Below are positions 1 to 8,227 of a DNA stretch of 64,000 nucleotides, in pieces. The first letter of the stretch is position 1, and each line of letters opens with the position of its first letter. The translations under genes were made by a program, and so were the position numbers. Origin of the DNA: Clostridia bacterium (GTDB taxonomy: Bacteria > Bacillota > Clostridia > Christensenellales > Aristaeellaceae); the NCBI GenBank assembly GCA_017937655.1, contig JAGBDE010000050.1:1-64000 (forward strand), in the 5' to 3' direction. The notes under the pieces are model-generated. The model had not been told where the DNA came from and did no database searches. It saw only the letters and a program-made list of their open reading frames with translations.

Positions 1-977
1 CTAACGCCGAAAGTACAGCTGCTGTGTATGAGAAAACGATCAATGTCCATGATTCTTTACCGCCATACCTCATTCGTATAACAGACACCGGGGAAGATAC
101 CGCCGATATGGACTCGGATAATATCCTGCTTGTTGAGGTTTTCTCCGAGAATGCAGAGCTGCTTCAATCCTTCACCTATTTCTCCAACGAATCGCCTGAA
201 TACGATGGTGTGGCTGCGTTGGTCATGGCGAAAGACCTGAATTTTGACTGTTACAACGATCTGATGCTGTTATCTGGAGCTGGTGCTCAGAATGTCTACT
301 ATGCTTTTTCTCTCTGGGATGTGGAGGCGAAGCAGTTCCGTCCTGTCCATCGTGATTGTGTATGGCTACGTGAAGAAGCACGCTTTTCTGATGAAGCTGT
401 GCAGATTGAGCTTTGCAATCCGGAGTTGTTCCCTGAACAGAAGATGCTGCTGTCCTCTGATCCAGACGGTTTCTATTATGTAAGGGAGATTTTCTATAGG
501 TTTGACGGCCCCTATTATCTGGAGCCAAAGTATATCTGGGATGTCTATCGCGCGGGCGATGGCATGATTGGCGAAACAATGGTGGAGTCCATGACTCAAC
601 TTCAATTTCTGTGGGACGAGCAGTATTCGGAAGAATGGTATTATGGTCAAGATGGTTCCGGTGTTGTAGCCTCCGAGCGGAGAAAAGCTGCGCATGAAGC
701 AGCTCTGAGCGGGCCTGATAAAAACAGGATGAGGGTTGCCAATGTGGATTGGGTCAACCTGCGAAAGCAAGATAATAAGTCTTCCCCGTCGATGGCGAAG
801 ATCAATGAGGGAGAAAATGTGACTGTCCTTGTGGATGCCTGCGGTCCTGAGAATGGCTGGGTTAGAGTGCTGTATAGTTTGGGCGAGCATCACACACTTT
901 CTCAGGATGCACTCGATACTGGACGCACTACTTTGACCGGCTATATCTGGCACAGTTTTCTGGAGCCGGTACAGTAA
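1..977 (+). CDS. Secreted-type XAC2610-like protein with C-terminal SH3 domain, 5' truncated by window edge
   Basis: The reading frame is open to the first base of the window, so the true start and any signal peptide lie outside; a GTG at 24 is the first internal start codon. The middle, around residues 55-115 counted from that GTG, resembles the XAC2610/FG-GAP-like fold: an asparagine-aspartate-rich turn (LNFDCYNDLML) followed by NVYYAFSLWD. The last 80 residues look like a bacterial SH3 domain (VDWVNLRKQ at its start, GWVRVLY at its core, GYIWHSFL at its end). A similar combination, in the opposite domain order, occurs in the gene at 5089-6171. It is followed after 20 bp by another SH3 protein on the same strand, so the two are probably co-transcribed. 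Function is unknown; a cell-envelope or secreted role is inferred. Confidence 0.7.
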   Translation, partial: NAESTAAVYEKTINVHDSLPPYLIRITDTGEDTADMDSDNILLVEVFSENAELLQSFTYFSNESPEYDGVAALVMAKDLNFDCYNDLMLLSGAGAQNVYYAFSLWDVEAKQFRPVHRDCVWLREEARFSDEAVQIELCNPELFPEQKMLLSSDPDGFYYVREIFYRFDGPYYLEPKYIWDVYRAGDGMIGETMVESMTQLQFLWDEQYSEEWYYGQDGSGVVASERRKAAHEAALSGPDKNRMRVANVDWVNLRKQDNKSSPSMAKINEGENVTVLVDACGPENGWVRVLYSLGEHHTLSQDALDTGRTTLTGYIWHSFLEPVQ

Positions 978-997
978 TATAGCAGGAGGATCAAAAG

Positions 998-2611
998 ATG
1001 AAGCGGCTATGTGTCATTTTGCTGCTTGCAAGCATTGCCTTTATGTGCACATATACTTTGGCAGAGGAAGCAGAAACCTTTCTAAAACCACTGGATGGAA
1101 TCCGTTTTCCGGCAGGAGACAAATACCCTGTGTATTATGGTCCGGGATATGGTTATGATCGCATGGCCGACGGAAAAGCTTCTGTCAGCACAAATGGCTG
1201 GATTCGTGTGTACGGGGAAGAAACGGGAACAGTTCTTGATCGCAATGGTTCTCCTGGCGCTTCCATACTCATTGAATACGAAATCACCGAGGGTCGGCAT
1301 CGCTTCGGATGGGTGGCGTCAGCCGACTTGCCGGATTCTGTATCTGTCTGGCAGCAACTGCCTTGGCAATGGGGATATGCACACACCAACCAAACGACAT
1401 CTGTGACAGATGATCCATTTTACAGTCAGACCGGCGTGGCAACCCTTTCAGCCGGAACCGATGTACAGGTGCTGCTTGAGATTGGAGACTGGACATACAT
1501 TGATGCGCCGCCCATTCGCGGTTTTGTACCTTCATCAGCTCTGACCCAGGACGAAATCCCTTATCAGAATGATCCGGATCTGGTACAGGTGGTTCAGTAT
1601 TTTGAAAACACAGGCATCAAGGGACATCTGTCGGGTTTACATCATAGTCCCTTTGGTCAAAGGTATGTTTACTTCACGCTTGAAAATGGTGGAACTGCAG
1701 AATATTTCCTTCTTGGAAGTGGATTCTACCTGTATGAAATGAATTGGGACTTTGAAGGTATTTGTGATGATGACCTGGCATTGTTTTTGGATTACTATTT
1801 AGGATTGTTGGTAGATGTGCAGAACAACAGATCTCCGCAGGAACATCTTCGTGTGGGGTATAACGGTGAACTTGGCCAAAGCAATATAGATGCAGTGATT
1901 AATAATGGAACGTTTGCGCTGGAATCCAAGGGCGAGCAATGGCTGAGAGTTTTATTGGCACAATTGGCTGCGCATGATGGGAATGATCAACTGAACAGTT
2001 TCCGGGCTATTGCCGCATCCCGAATGCTTGGGAAGCTGGATGCCACTCCTGTTGATCCTTCGGCAGGCTGCGCTTGGTATGATGCACTGACACTTGCCAA
2101 TCAGGACGATCTGCCACCTGTGGATGCTGCCATATATGAAGAAAATCCCACTTATTGCATGGTGACGCAAGCGCTGATTACATATTTTGAAGAGGAACGT
2201 GTCAGCTGGGGTGGTCGCCGCGATGTGGACAGCACAAAGACTTGCGTTATTGTCACGCTGGGTGTCCATAAAGTGCGTGAAACAGACGATCAGCTGATTC
2301 TGTGGGCTTCGGTGGCTGAAAATGAATATGCTCTGTATGATGGAACCAAGTATCAGAATGTCAGCGGTTCCTGGATTCCGTCCCGCATTACCATGGAGAA
2401 GGATAGTAACGGACGGTGGATTCTTGCTGAGCTGATTCAGGCAGAGGACGGTACGCTGTATGAACCCAGCATCATTGAGTTCTGTGATGGCGATAAGAAA
2501 CTCGCAAAGAAACTGATGACAGGTGCGGGTGGAAAATCCTGTGAAGAATGTTTTCTCATGTACTTGGAGGCGAATGAATATACCGGCCCGTTTGAAGTTA
2601 TTCCATACTGA
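998..2611 (+). CDS. Secreted protein with two N-terminal SH3-like domains, function unknown
   Basis: A 537-residue protein with a clear signal peptide (hydrophobic LLLASIAFMC, cleavage probably near TLAEE). Two bacterial SH3-like units follow: about residues 35-110, ending RFGWVASADLP, and about 125-185, ending RGFVPSSAL. The remaining 350 residues match nothing I recognise. The start is set by AGGAGG placed 8 bases upstream of the ATG. It sits 20 bp after another SH3 protein, so they likely form one transcription unit. Its DNA is less GC-rich than the housekeeping genes to the right, which hints at accessory or acquired DNA. The role is unknown; secretion and envelope binding are inferred only from the signal peptide and SH3 folds. 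Confidence 0.7.
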   Translation: MKRLCVILLLASIAFMCTYTLAEEAETFLKPLDGIRFPAGDKYPVYYGPGYGYDRMADGKASVSTNGWIRVYGEETGTVLDRNGSPGASILIEYEITEGRHRFGWVASADLPDSVSVWQQLPWQWGYAHTNQTTSVTDDPFYSQTGVATLSAGTDVQVLLEIGDWTYIDAPPIRGFVPSSALTQDEIPYQNDPDLVQVVQYFENTGIKGHLSGLHHSPFGQRYVYFTLENGGTAEYFLLGSGFYLYEMNWDFEGICDDDLALFLDYYLGLLVDVQNNRSPQEHLRVGYNGELGQSNIDAVINNGTFALESKGEQWLRVLLAQLAAHDGNDQLNSFRAIAASRMLGKLDATPVDPSAGCAWYDALTLANQDDLPPVDAAIYEENPTYCMVTQALITYFEEERVSWGGRRDVDSTKTCVIVTLGVHKVRETDDQLILWASVAENEYALYDGTKYQNVSGSWIPSRITMEKDSNGRWILAELIQAEDGTLYEPSIIEFCDGDKKLAKKLMTGAGGKSCEECFLMYLEANEYTGPFEVIPY

Positions 2612-2968
2612 CCTTATGTTTTTCTGGTGACAACAAGTGAGAAATGTGGATAACAGTGGTTGCTTGTTGACATTTGCTTGTCTTGTTGATTGCTAATTCT
2701 GTTCAATTGGATGTGCTGCACAAAAGAATTAGGAAATTGTCAAATGATAGACTGTAGATATCCAAGTGTAAGTGTGCATATATAACAACAAAGCAGCATT
2801 ATCGATATTACTTGTAGTTGAAAACCAGATATGTATTATACCAAACAAGCCTCCTGCAAGAATGCGGGAGGCTTGTTTGGTCAATTGACGCTCACCATCA
2901 GATTTTGGATAAATTTATCCTTGACAAATGGCTCTTAAACAGGGAGTTCCTCTTCAAACAATATGCCA
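2612..2968. other. Gene-free gap between convergent genes
   Basis: No open frame here has coding character. The DNA is AT-rich. It holds an imperfect inverted repeat (CTAATTCT at 2693-2700 against AGAATTAG at 2725-2732) and one strong terminator-like hairpin at 2841-2880. Nothing else is supported. Confidence 0.6.
2841..2880. terminator. Long perfect hairpin between convergent genes
   Basis: The arms CCAAACAAGCCTCC and GGAGGCTTGTTTGG pair over 14 bp around a 12-base loop. It lies between the convergent secreted-protein gene and rny. No long T-tract follows on either strand, so termination is inferred from position and stem strength. Confidence 0.6.
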
Positions 2969-4510
2969 TTACTTCGCAAACTCGGTGCTGCGGGTTTCGC
3001 GGATCACGTTCACGCGGATCTGACCGGGATATTCCATCTCCCGCTCGATGCGCTTGGCCACTTCCTTGGCCAAAACCTTGGTGCCCTCGTCGGTAACGTC
3101 GTCGGGCTTGACCATGATGCGAACCTCGCGGCCGGACTGGATGGCGAAGCACTTTTCCACGCCCTGGAAGCTGTTGGCAATCTCTTCCAGCTTCTCCAGA
3201 CGCTTGATGTAATTTTCCAGGCTCTCGCGGCGGGCGCCGGGACGGGCGGCGGAGATGGCGTCGGCGGCCTGCACCAGGACGGCTTCCACGGTCTGGGGCT
3301 CCACGTCGTTGTGGTGGGCCAGGATGGCGTGGATCACGTCGGGGCTCTCGCGGTACTTGCGGGCCAGCTCGGCGCCCAGGGTGACGTGAGTGCCTTCGGC
3401 CTCGTGGTCAACGGCCTTGCCGATGTCATGCAGCAGACCGGCCCGCTTGGCCAGGGCCACGTCTGCGCCCAGCTCGGCGGCCATCATGCCGGCCAGATGG
3501 CTGACCTCGATGGAATGCTTGAGCACGTTCTGGCCGTAGGAAGTACGGTACTTCAGGCGGCCCAGCAGCTTGACCAGCTCGTGGTGGATGCCGTGCTGAT
3601 GGGTTTCGAACACGGCCTGCTCGCCGGCCTCGCGGATCTGGGTGTCCACTTCCTTGCGGGCCTTTTCCACCATTTCCTCAATGCGGGCGGGGTGGATGCG
3701 GCCGTCCATGATGAGGCGCTCCACAGCAATGCGGGCGATCTCGCGGCGGACGGGGTCGAATGCGCTGACGATGACGGCCTCGGGGGTATCGTCGATGATC
3801 AGGTCAACGCCGGTGGCGGTTTCCAGGGCGCGGATGTTCCGGCCCTCGCGGCCGATGATGCGGCCCTTCATGTCGTCGTTGGGCAGGGAGATGACGCTGA
3901 CGGTGCTTTCCGCCACGTGGTCGGCGGCGCACTTCTGAATGGCCAGGGCGATGATGTTCCGGGCCTTCTTCTCGCCCTCTTCCCGGGCGTGGGTCTCGAT
4001 GTCACGCACCATGGCGGCGGCATCGCGGAAGGCCTGCTTCTGCACGCGGTTGACCAGCATCTGGCAGGCTTCGTCCTGGGTCATGCCGGCAATGCGTTCC
4101 AGCTCCTGCAGCTGCTTTTCCTTGCCTTTTTCCAGCAGCTCGGCCTCGTGGTTGAGCTCGTTGGCGCGCTGGTTCAGGGTTTCTTCCCGGGCTTCCAGGC
4201 TGTCCTGCTTCTTGTCCAGGCTTTCTTCACGCTGGAGGATGCGCCGCTCGCTGCGCTGCACCTCAGCACGGCGGTCCTTGCATTCCTTGTCCAGCTCGGT
4301 CTTCAGCCGAAGCACTTCTTCCTTGGCTTCCAGGATGGTTTCTTTTTTCTTTTCGTCAGCCTTGCGCTGGGCTTCTTCCAGCAGGTTCTTTGCGTACTGC
4401 TCGGTGCGGCCAATTTTCTTTTCACTGGCCTGCTTCCGATATTGATAACCGCCAGCAACGCCCGCTACGGCGGTAACGGCGGTAATCAGAATGGTCCAAA
4501 TCCAATGCAT
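2969..4510 (-). CDS. rny: Ribonuclease Y
   Basis: RNase Y is the membrane-anchored endoribonuclease that starts mRNA decay in many Firmicutes. The 513-residue product has the family layout: an N-terminal transmembrane helix ([19 protein letters not shown]), a long charged coiled coil to about residue 180, a KH domain ([12 protein letters not shown]) and a metal-dependent HD domain ([13 protein letters not shown]). An upstream in-frame ATG would add seven residues, but AGGAG lies 8 bases before the ATG at 4510, so that start is chosen. The gene is monocistronic here, convergent with the gene on its left. Upstream lies a consensus promoter followed by a structured leader that ends in a terminator, so rny expression may depend on read-through. 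Confidence 0.96.
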   Translation of the reverse strand: MHWIWTILITAVTAVAGVAGGYQYRKQASEKKIGRTEQYAKNLLEEAQRKADEKKKETILEAKEEVLRLKTELDKECKDRRAEVQRSERRILQREESLDKKQDSLEAREETLNQRANELNHEAELLEKGKEKQLQELERIAGMTQDEACQMLVNRVQKQAFRDAAAMVRDIETHAREEGEKKARNIIALAIQKCAADHVAESTVSVISLPNDDMKGRIIGREGRNIRALETATGVDLIIDDTPEAVIVSAFDPVRREIARIAVERLIMDGRIHPARIEEMVEKARKEVDTQIREAGEQAVFETHQHGIHHELVKLLGRLKYRTSYGQNVLKHSIEVSHLAGMMAAELGADVALAKRAGLLHDIGKAVDHEAEGTHVTLGAELARKYRESPDVIHAILAHHNDVEPQTVEAVLVQAADAISAARPGARRESLENYIKRLEKLEEIANSFQGVEKCFAIQSGREVRIMVKPDDVTDEGTKVLAKEVAKRIEREMEYPGQIRVNVIRETRSTEFAK

Positions 4511-4597
4511 GTTTCCGGCTCCTTTCCACAAATGAATTTGTCAGTGTTTCATTGAGGGGGGTGATCCATTGTTTCTGCGTTCAGTTTTCCGGCACAT

Positions 4598-4633
4598 AAA
4601 AAGGCCGGGAAGCCAACAAGAGCTTCATCGGCC
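4598..4633 (-). terminator. Intrinsic terminator between the leader RNA and rny
   Basis: On the minus strand GGCCG-GAAGC pairs with GCTTC-CGGCC across small bulges, and the stem is followed directly by TTTTT. It lies about 90 bases before the rny start, so it either ends a separate RNA or works as an attenuator. Confidence 0.65.
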
Positions 4634-4870
4634 CGGGTGAATTGTTCCATATGAATAATGGCGGCAGGATACAGTTTTCCCTTGGGTGGAGATCAGAACC
4701 TTCCTTCATTATTCAAACATATACTCAAGGGGCAGATCTCTCCGCCTCCGATAATAACCGACGTTCCATTACTGCGTGACCCATGTAAAACGGGTAATAA
4801 AAGCCAGTCCTGGGAGTATATCTGAAACAGCTTTGCTTTTTGCACCTTGCAATAAGCCCACTAAGCCGAC
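4598..4870 (-). ncRNA. Candidate structured RNA of about 270 nt upstream of rny
   Basis: A perfect sigma-A promoter at 4877-4905 and an intrinsic terminator at 4598-4633 enclose this non-coding stretch. The transcript folds readily by eye. ATATACTC pairs with GAGTATAT, enclosing CCAG/CTGG, an ATTAC...GTAAT hairpin, and a GGCGGA/TCTGCC stem capped by a GNRA loop (GAGA). Downstream of these, GAATAATG pairs with CATTATTC. Near the 5' end TTGCA pairs with TGCAA. I could not match it to SRP RNA, RNase P RNA, tmRNA, 6S RNA or a T-box, because the signature motifs of those classes are absent or not convincing. It could be a free sRNA or an attenuator leader of rny. Confidence 0.5.
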
Positions 4871-4876
4871 TACCAT

Positions 4877-4905
4877 ATTATAGGCGCTCCGCCCAGGCCT
4901 GTCAA
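4877..4905 (-). promoter_or_regulatory. Consensus sigma-A promoter for the leader RNA and rny
   Basis: TTGACA and TATAAT are separated by 17 bases on the minus strand, a perfect match to consensus. Transcription should start near 4870. Confidence 0.85.
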
Positions 4906-4999
4906 GGGGCGCAAAAGGGCGAAGATGCGCGAACCCCCTGGGACCCCTACAAACAAAAACATAAAAAGTACAATTTCGTGCTTTTTTAGAAAAAGCGCT

Positions 5000-5085
5000 C
5001 TACTTTTCTTTTTGACTCAAAAAGAAAAGTAGCAAAAGAAAAACCAGCTTCTACCCGGGTTGGGTGCGAAAGCTGGTTTCTTTTT
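5000..5085. repeat. Interspersed palindrome/hairpin repeat, copy 1
   Basis: A 33 bp palindrome (5000-5032, outer arms CTAC/GTAG) is joined to the AACCAGCTT-type hairpin at 5041-5079. Read on the minus strand the hairpin is followed by TTTTTCTTTT, making it the likely terminator of the gene ending at 5089. Confidence 0.8.
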
Positions 5086-5088
5086 ATG

Positions 5089-6171
5089 TCAGTAGGCATC
5101 CAGGGCAGCTTCTTCATCGGCCAGCATTTCCATGACTTCGTCGCTGGTATAAACGCAGTCAAAGTCGGAAAACTCCGACGAATCGTAGCACTCCACCCGC
5201 AGCCGGTACATGTCATAGAAGTGGGTTTCCGTATGGCGGTTATCCCCGTAGGTGGTCTCCACATAATCCTCCACGCTGGATAGGAGCACCAGGTTCAGCT
5301 CCGCGCCATCCCAGCGGAAATAGCGGGTCTCATGCAGCGCACCCGCGTTGCCGTTATTGGCATGGCTGACCACCAGCTGCCGCTCCGGATCCACACCAAA
5401 ATTCACCAGGGGATACTCCATCCCGTTCACCTGCACCGGCTGATACTTTCCATCCAGGAACACAAACAGGTTGTAGTACGTGTTGCTTGCGCCCCTGCTC
5501 TGGGTAAACGCCAGATCAGGCACGCCGTCGAAGTTCACTTCCATGCGGACCATGTACACTTTCTCTTCCCAGGCGTCAAAGTACAGCGTCTGGCCGTTCT
5601 CCGCGGAAAAGGCGTGAATATACGCTCCCTCGGCCGTCCTGCCCACAATCTCCGTATGGGCGAGCCCGGGATCGAAGGGCTCCTCCGGCGGGGCGGGGGC
5701 CAGCAGGTCGGTCATGATGTAGCCCTCCTGGCCGTCCACCAGCACGTAGCTCCACCCGGCGGACAGCTCGCCCATGAGGGTGACGGGGGTGCCGTTATCA
5801 TATCGGCCCAGGGATTCCTGGCTCTGATGCGGCCCGCGCCGCAGATGCACCCACGTGCTGGTGGGATGCGCCACCTGATAGCTCTGGAACTGGCTGTAAT
5901 AGCCGTCCATATCGCTACTCAGGTAGTCCCGGTGCATATACCCGGCGCTGCGGCCCACCTGCACCTTCACATAGTCCCCTGCTCCAGTGCCCGTCACGGT
6001 CACCGGCGTTCCGGTAAAAAACAACCCGGGCGACGGAGCTTCCCCGCTGGGTTCCTCCCGAAGCAGCACCCTATCCGACGTCTTTCCATCCACAAACCAT
6101 TGCTCTCCTGCCTGGGACAGCCCCGGCGCCAGCATCAGCGCCACAAGGGCCAGGCACAGCCACTTCTTCAC
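5089..6171 (-). CDS. Secreted SH3 / XAC2610-like domain protein
   Basis: A 360-residue secreted protein. The signal peptide is VKKWLCLALVALMLAPG with a likely cut after SQA. Two SH3-like units follow: about residues 20-85 (VLLREEPSGEAP, ending SAGYMHRDYL) and about 100-158 (WVHLRRGPHQ, ending EGYIMTDLL). The second half carries an XAC2610-like core (VNFDGVPDLAF, then SNTYYNLFVF). The start is taken as GTG at 6171 because AAGGAAG sits 8 bases upstream; a longer ATG frame to 6201 would put charged residues before the signal peptide. It shares this domain set with the truncated gene at the left edge. A repeat-borne terminator follows. Function is unknown. Confidence 0.7.
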   Translation of the reverse strand: MKKWLCLALVALMLAPGLSQAGEQWFVDGKTSDRVLLREEPSGEAPSPGLFFTGTPVTVTGTGAGDYVKVQVGRSAGYMHRDYLSSDMDGYYSQFQSYQVAHPTSTWVHLRRGPHQSQESLGRYDNGTPVTLMGELSAGWSYVLVDGQEGYIMTDLLAPAPPEEPFDPGLAHTEIVGRTAEGAYIHAFSAENGQTLYFDAWEEKVYMVRMEVNFDGVPDLAFTQSRGASNTYYNLFVFLDGKYQPVQVNGMEYPLVNFGVDPERQLVVSHANNGNAGALHETRYFRWDGAELNLVLLSSVEDYVETTYGDNRHTETHFYDMYRLRVECYDSSEFSDFDCVYTSDEVMEMLADEEAALDAY

Positions 6172-6223
6172 AAAAGCCACTTCCTTTCCGCTTTCTACCA
6201 TATCTAACGAACGACAAGGGGGA

Positions 6224-6428
6224 GTTCTTTCTTTGTTTAGAAAAAAGAAAGAACCAAAGAAAAACCAGCTTCTACCCAGGCAGGAGGGTGGGAAGCTGGT
6301 TTACATTCAAGCTGCTTTGTTGGACTGCCTCATGGGGATGGACAGCGGTAGGCAGCCCACCCACGGCAGTCGTCCAGCAAATAGCGGTTTTCTTTTGGTC
6401 CTTTTCTTTTGACACAAAAGAAAAGGAC
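6224..6428. repeat. Interspersed palindrome/hairpin repeat, copy 2 (composite)
   Basis: In order: palindrome 6224-6254 (arms GTTC/GAAC), hairpin module near 6261-6302, linker module about 6303-6390, and palindrome 6398-6428 (arms GTCC/GGAC). The last palindrome ends on the stop codon of era. Confidence 0.8.
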
Positions 6429-7312
6429 TACTCCTTATCCTCATACCCCAGTGTCCGCAAATCATCCATGCGGTTGCGCCAGTCTTCCCGCACCTTGACC
6501 CACAGCTGCAGGTGCACGTGGGTGCCAAGGAGGGTCTCGATGTCGGCCCGGGCTTCCTGGCCGATCTGCCGCAGCATGGAGCCCTGCTTGCCGATGATGA
6601 TGCCCTTGTGGGCGGCACGCTCGCAGTAGATGGTGGCGTGGATCTCGGTCAGGTTGTCGCTCTGGCGCTCGATGCGCATCATCTCCACGCCGATGCCGTG
6701 GGGCACTTCTTCGCGGAGGTGGCGTAGAGCCTTTTCCCGGATCAGCTCGCCGCAGATGAGCCGCTCGGGCTGGTCGGTGATGGTGTCGCCGGGGAAATAC
6801 TGGGGGCCTTCCGGCATGTAGGAAACGAGCAGCTGCTTCAGGTGCTCCACGCCGTCGCCGCCCCGGGCGCTGATGGGCACGATGTCGTCATAGCCGGCCT
6901 CCTGGTAGCGCTGCATAAGCTCCAGCAGGGCTTCCTTTTTCAAAAGGTCGATCTTGTTGAGGACCAGGGCCTTCTTCACGCTGTACCGGGCCATATCTTC
7001 CACAATCTTGTCGTCCTGCTTGCCCACGGCGGTGGCGTCCACCATGACCACCAGGGCGTCAATGCCCTGCAAGGCATCCTTGGCGGCCTTCATCATGTAC
7101 TCGCCCAGGCGGGTGCGGGGGGTGTGAAGGCCGGGGGTGTCCAGGAACACCAGCTGGGCGTCCTTCTCCGTCCAAACGCCCATGATGCGGTTGCGGGTGG
7201 TCTGGGGACGATTGGACACAATGGCCACCTTCTCGCCCACCATGGCGTTCATGAGGGTGCTTTTGCCCACGTTGGGCCGGCCGATAATGGCCACAAATCC
7301 GGAATGTTTCAT
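6428..7312 (-). CDS. era: GTPase Era
   Basis: Era is an essential GTPase that binds the 3' end of 16S rRNA during 30S assembly. The G1 motif GRPNVGKS, G3 DTPGLH, G4 NKID and G5 ISAR are all present. A C-terminal KH domain (GIIIGKQGSMLRQIG) follows from about residue 215. The length of 294 residues is normal. The start is placed at the ATG giving MKHSGFVAIIGRPN, as in other Era proteins; a GTG four codons upstream (7324) is possible. It is the last gene of the yqfC-to-era operon, 21 bp after the ybeY-cdd fusion. Its stop codon touches a repeat palindrome, which may help end transcription. Confidence 0.96.
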   Translation of the reverse strand: MKHSGFVAIIGRPNVGKSTLMNAMVGEKVAIVSNRPQTTRNRIMGVWTEKDAQLVFLDTPGLHTPRTRLGEYMMKAAKDALQGIDALVVMVDATAVGKQDDKIVEDMARYSVKKALVLNKIDLLKKEALLELMQRYQEAGYDDIVPISARGGDGVEHLKQLLVSYMPEGPQYFPGDTITDQPERLICGELIREKALRHLREEVPHGIGVEMMRIERQSDNLTEIHATIYCERAAHKGIIIGKQGSMLRQIGQEARADIETLLGTHVHLQLWVKVREDWRNRMDDLRTLGYEDKE

Positions 7313-7333
7313 GGTATAACTCACTTTCTGTAC

Positions 7334-8227
7334 TCAGGCGTTCACGTCCTCCGGGCCGAAGCCGTGAGGAAGCAGTTTGGGCAAAGTGGTCTCCTCCACC
7401 AGGCCGTCGCCCCAGGTGACCAGAATGCGCAGGTTGGGGGCAAACTCGTTCAGGGCCTGGCGGCAGGCGCCGCAGGGGTAGGGGGCGGATGCCTTCGAAG
7501 CGATGGCGATGGCAGTAAACTCCCGGGCGCCCTCGCTGACGGCCTTGAACAGGGCGGTGCGCTCGCCGCAGTTGGTCAGGCCGAAGGAGGCGTTCTCGAT
7601 GTTGCAGCCGGTAAAGACCCGGCCGTCGGCGCAGAGCAAAGCCGCGCCCACCGGGTAGTGGCTGTAGGGAGAGTAGCTGTACTCCATGGCGCGGCGGGCC
7701 AAAGCCAGCAGCTCTTCGTCGGTAATGCGCGGGGCGTCGGCGTCACGGGTGATGCCCGCCATGGTCAGGGCCTTTTCTTCCATTGCCCGCATCTCCTTTT
7801 TCTCGTCGTCGTTCATGTGGTCGTAGCCCATCAGGTGGAACAGGGAATGGGCAAACAGGTAGCACAACTCCCGCTCCTCGCTGTGGCCGTACTCGGCGGC
7901 CTGGGCCTGGGCCCGCTCCCGGGAGATGATCACATCCCCCAGATGGCAGGCGCGAATTTCCGGATCCCATTCCCGGCGCAGGCGGCTTTCGCTGTCCCTG
8001 GCGGTCATGCCCGGCTTGTAGGAAACGCTGGGAAAGCTGAGCACGTCCGTGGGCCGGTCCACGCCCCGCTGCTCCCGGTTGATTTGGTGGATCTCCGCGT
8101 CATCGGTCATGACCACGTGAACGGCGCAGGGCAGGCCGACGCCCTCGGCGGTGAGGCAGCAATCCGCCACCATCTGGAAGGGGGCGTCCACCGCCGCGGC
8201 GGTTTTCCATTCCCATTCAATGATCAT
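7334..8227 (-). CDS. ybeY-cdd: Fusion of rRNA maturation endonuclease YbeY and cytidine deaminase
   Basis: A single 297-residue frame joins two enzymes normally encoded separately. Residues 1-155 are YbeY, the zinc endoribonuclease of 16S rRNA 3'-end maturation and ribosome quality control. The metal motif reads HSLFHLMGYDH, and the family also shows RPTDVLSFP and HLGDVIIS. Residues 165-297 are cytidine deaminase of pyrimidine salvage: NIENASFGLTNCGERTA gives the catalytic Cys and Glu (CGE where most relatives have CAE), and PCGACRQ gives the other two zinc ligands. The usual Firmicutes order is ybeY-dgkA-cdd-era; here dgkA is absent and its neighbours are fused. No stop or frameshift separates the halves. 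The start overlaps the pgpH stop as ATGA. Confidence 0.93.
   Translation of the reverse strand: MIIEWEWKTAAAVDAPFQMVADCCLTAEGVGLPCAVHVVMTDDAEIHQINREQRGVDRPTDVLSFPSVSYKPGMTARDSESRLRREWDPEIRACHLGDVIISRERAQAQAAEYGHSEERELCYLFAHSLFHLMGYDHMNDDEKKEMRAMEEKALTMAGITRDADAPRITDEELLALARRAMEYSYSPYSHYPVGAALLCADGRVFTGCNIENASFGLTNCGERTALFKAVSEGAREFTAIAIASKASAPYPCGACRQALNEFAPNLRILVTWGDGLVEETTLPKLLPHGFGPEDVNA

Noticed and set aside
2963..4555. Long open frame antisense to rny, with hydrophobic, Gly/Val/His-rich product
   Set aside because: It lies wholly over a clear RNase Y gene; its composition is what reverse-complemented GC-rich codons give, and it lacks a ribosome-binding site. The same reasoning rejects long antisense frames over leuS, lysA-apgM, galM, the exporter and other genes.
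4598..4870. T-box, SRP RNA, RNase P RNA, tmRNA or 6S RNA for the leader upstream of rny
   Set aside because: The T-box sequence, the GGAAGGAAGC-type SRP core, the GAGGAAAGTCC RNase P core and the tmRNA ends are missing; a 6S-like fold was not convincing. Left unassigned.
6231..6412. Small open frames inside the interspersed repeats (products rich in FLFDSKRKE-like sequence)
   Set aside because: They recur only because the repeat DNA recurs; no ribosome-binding sites and no consistent frame length.
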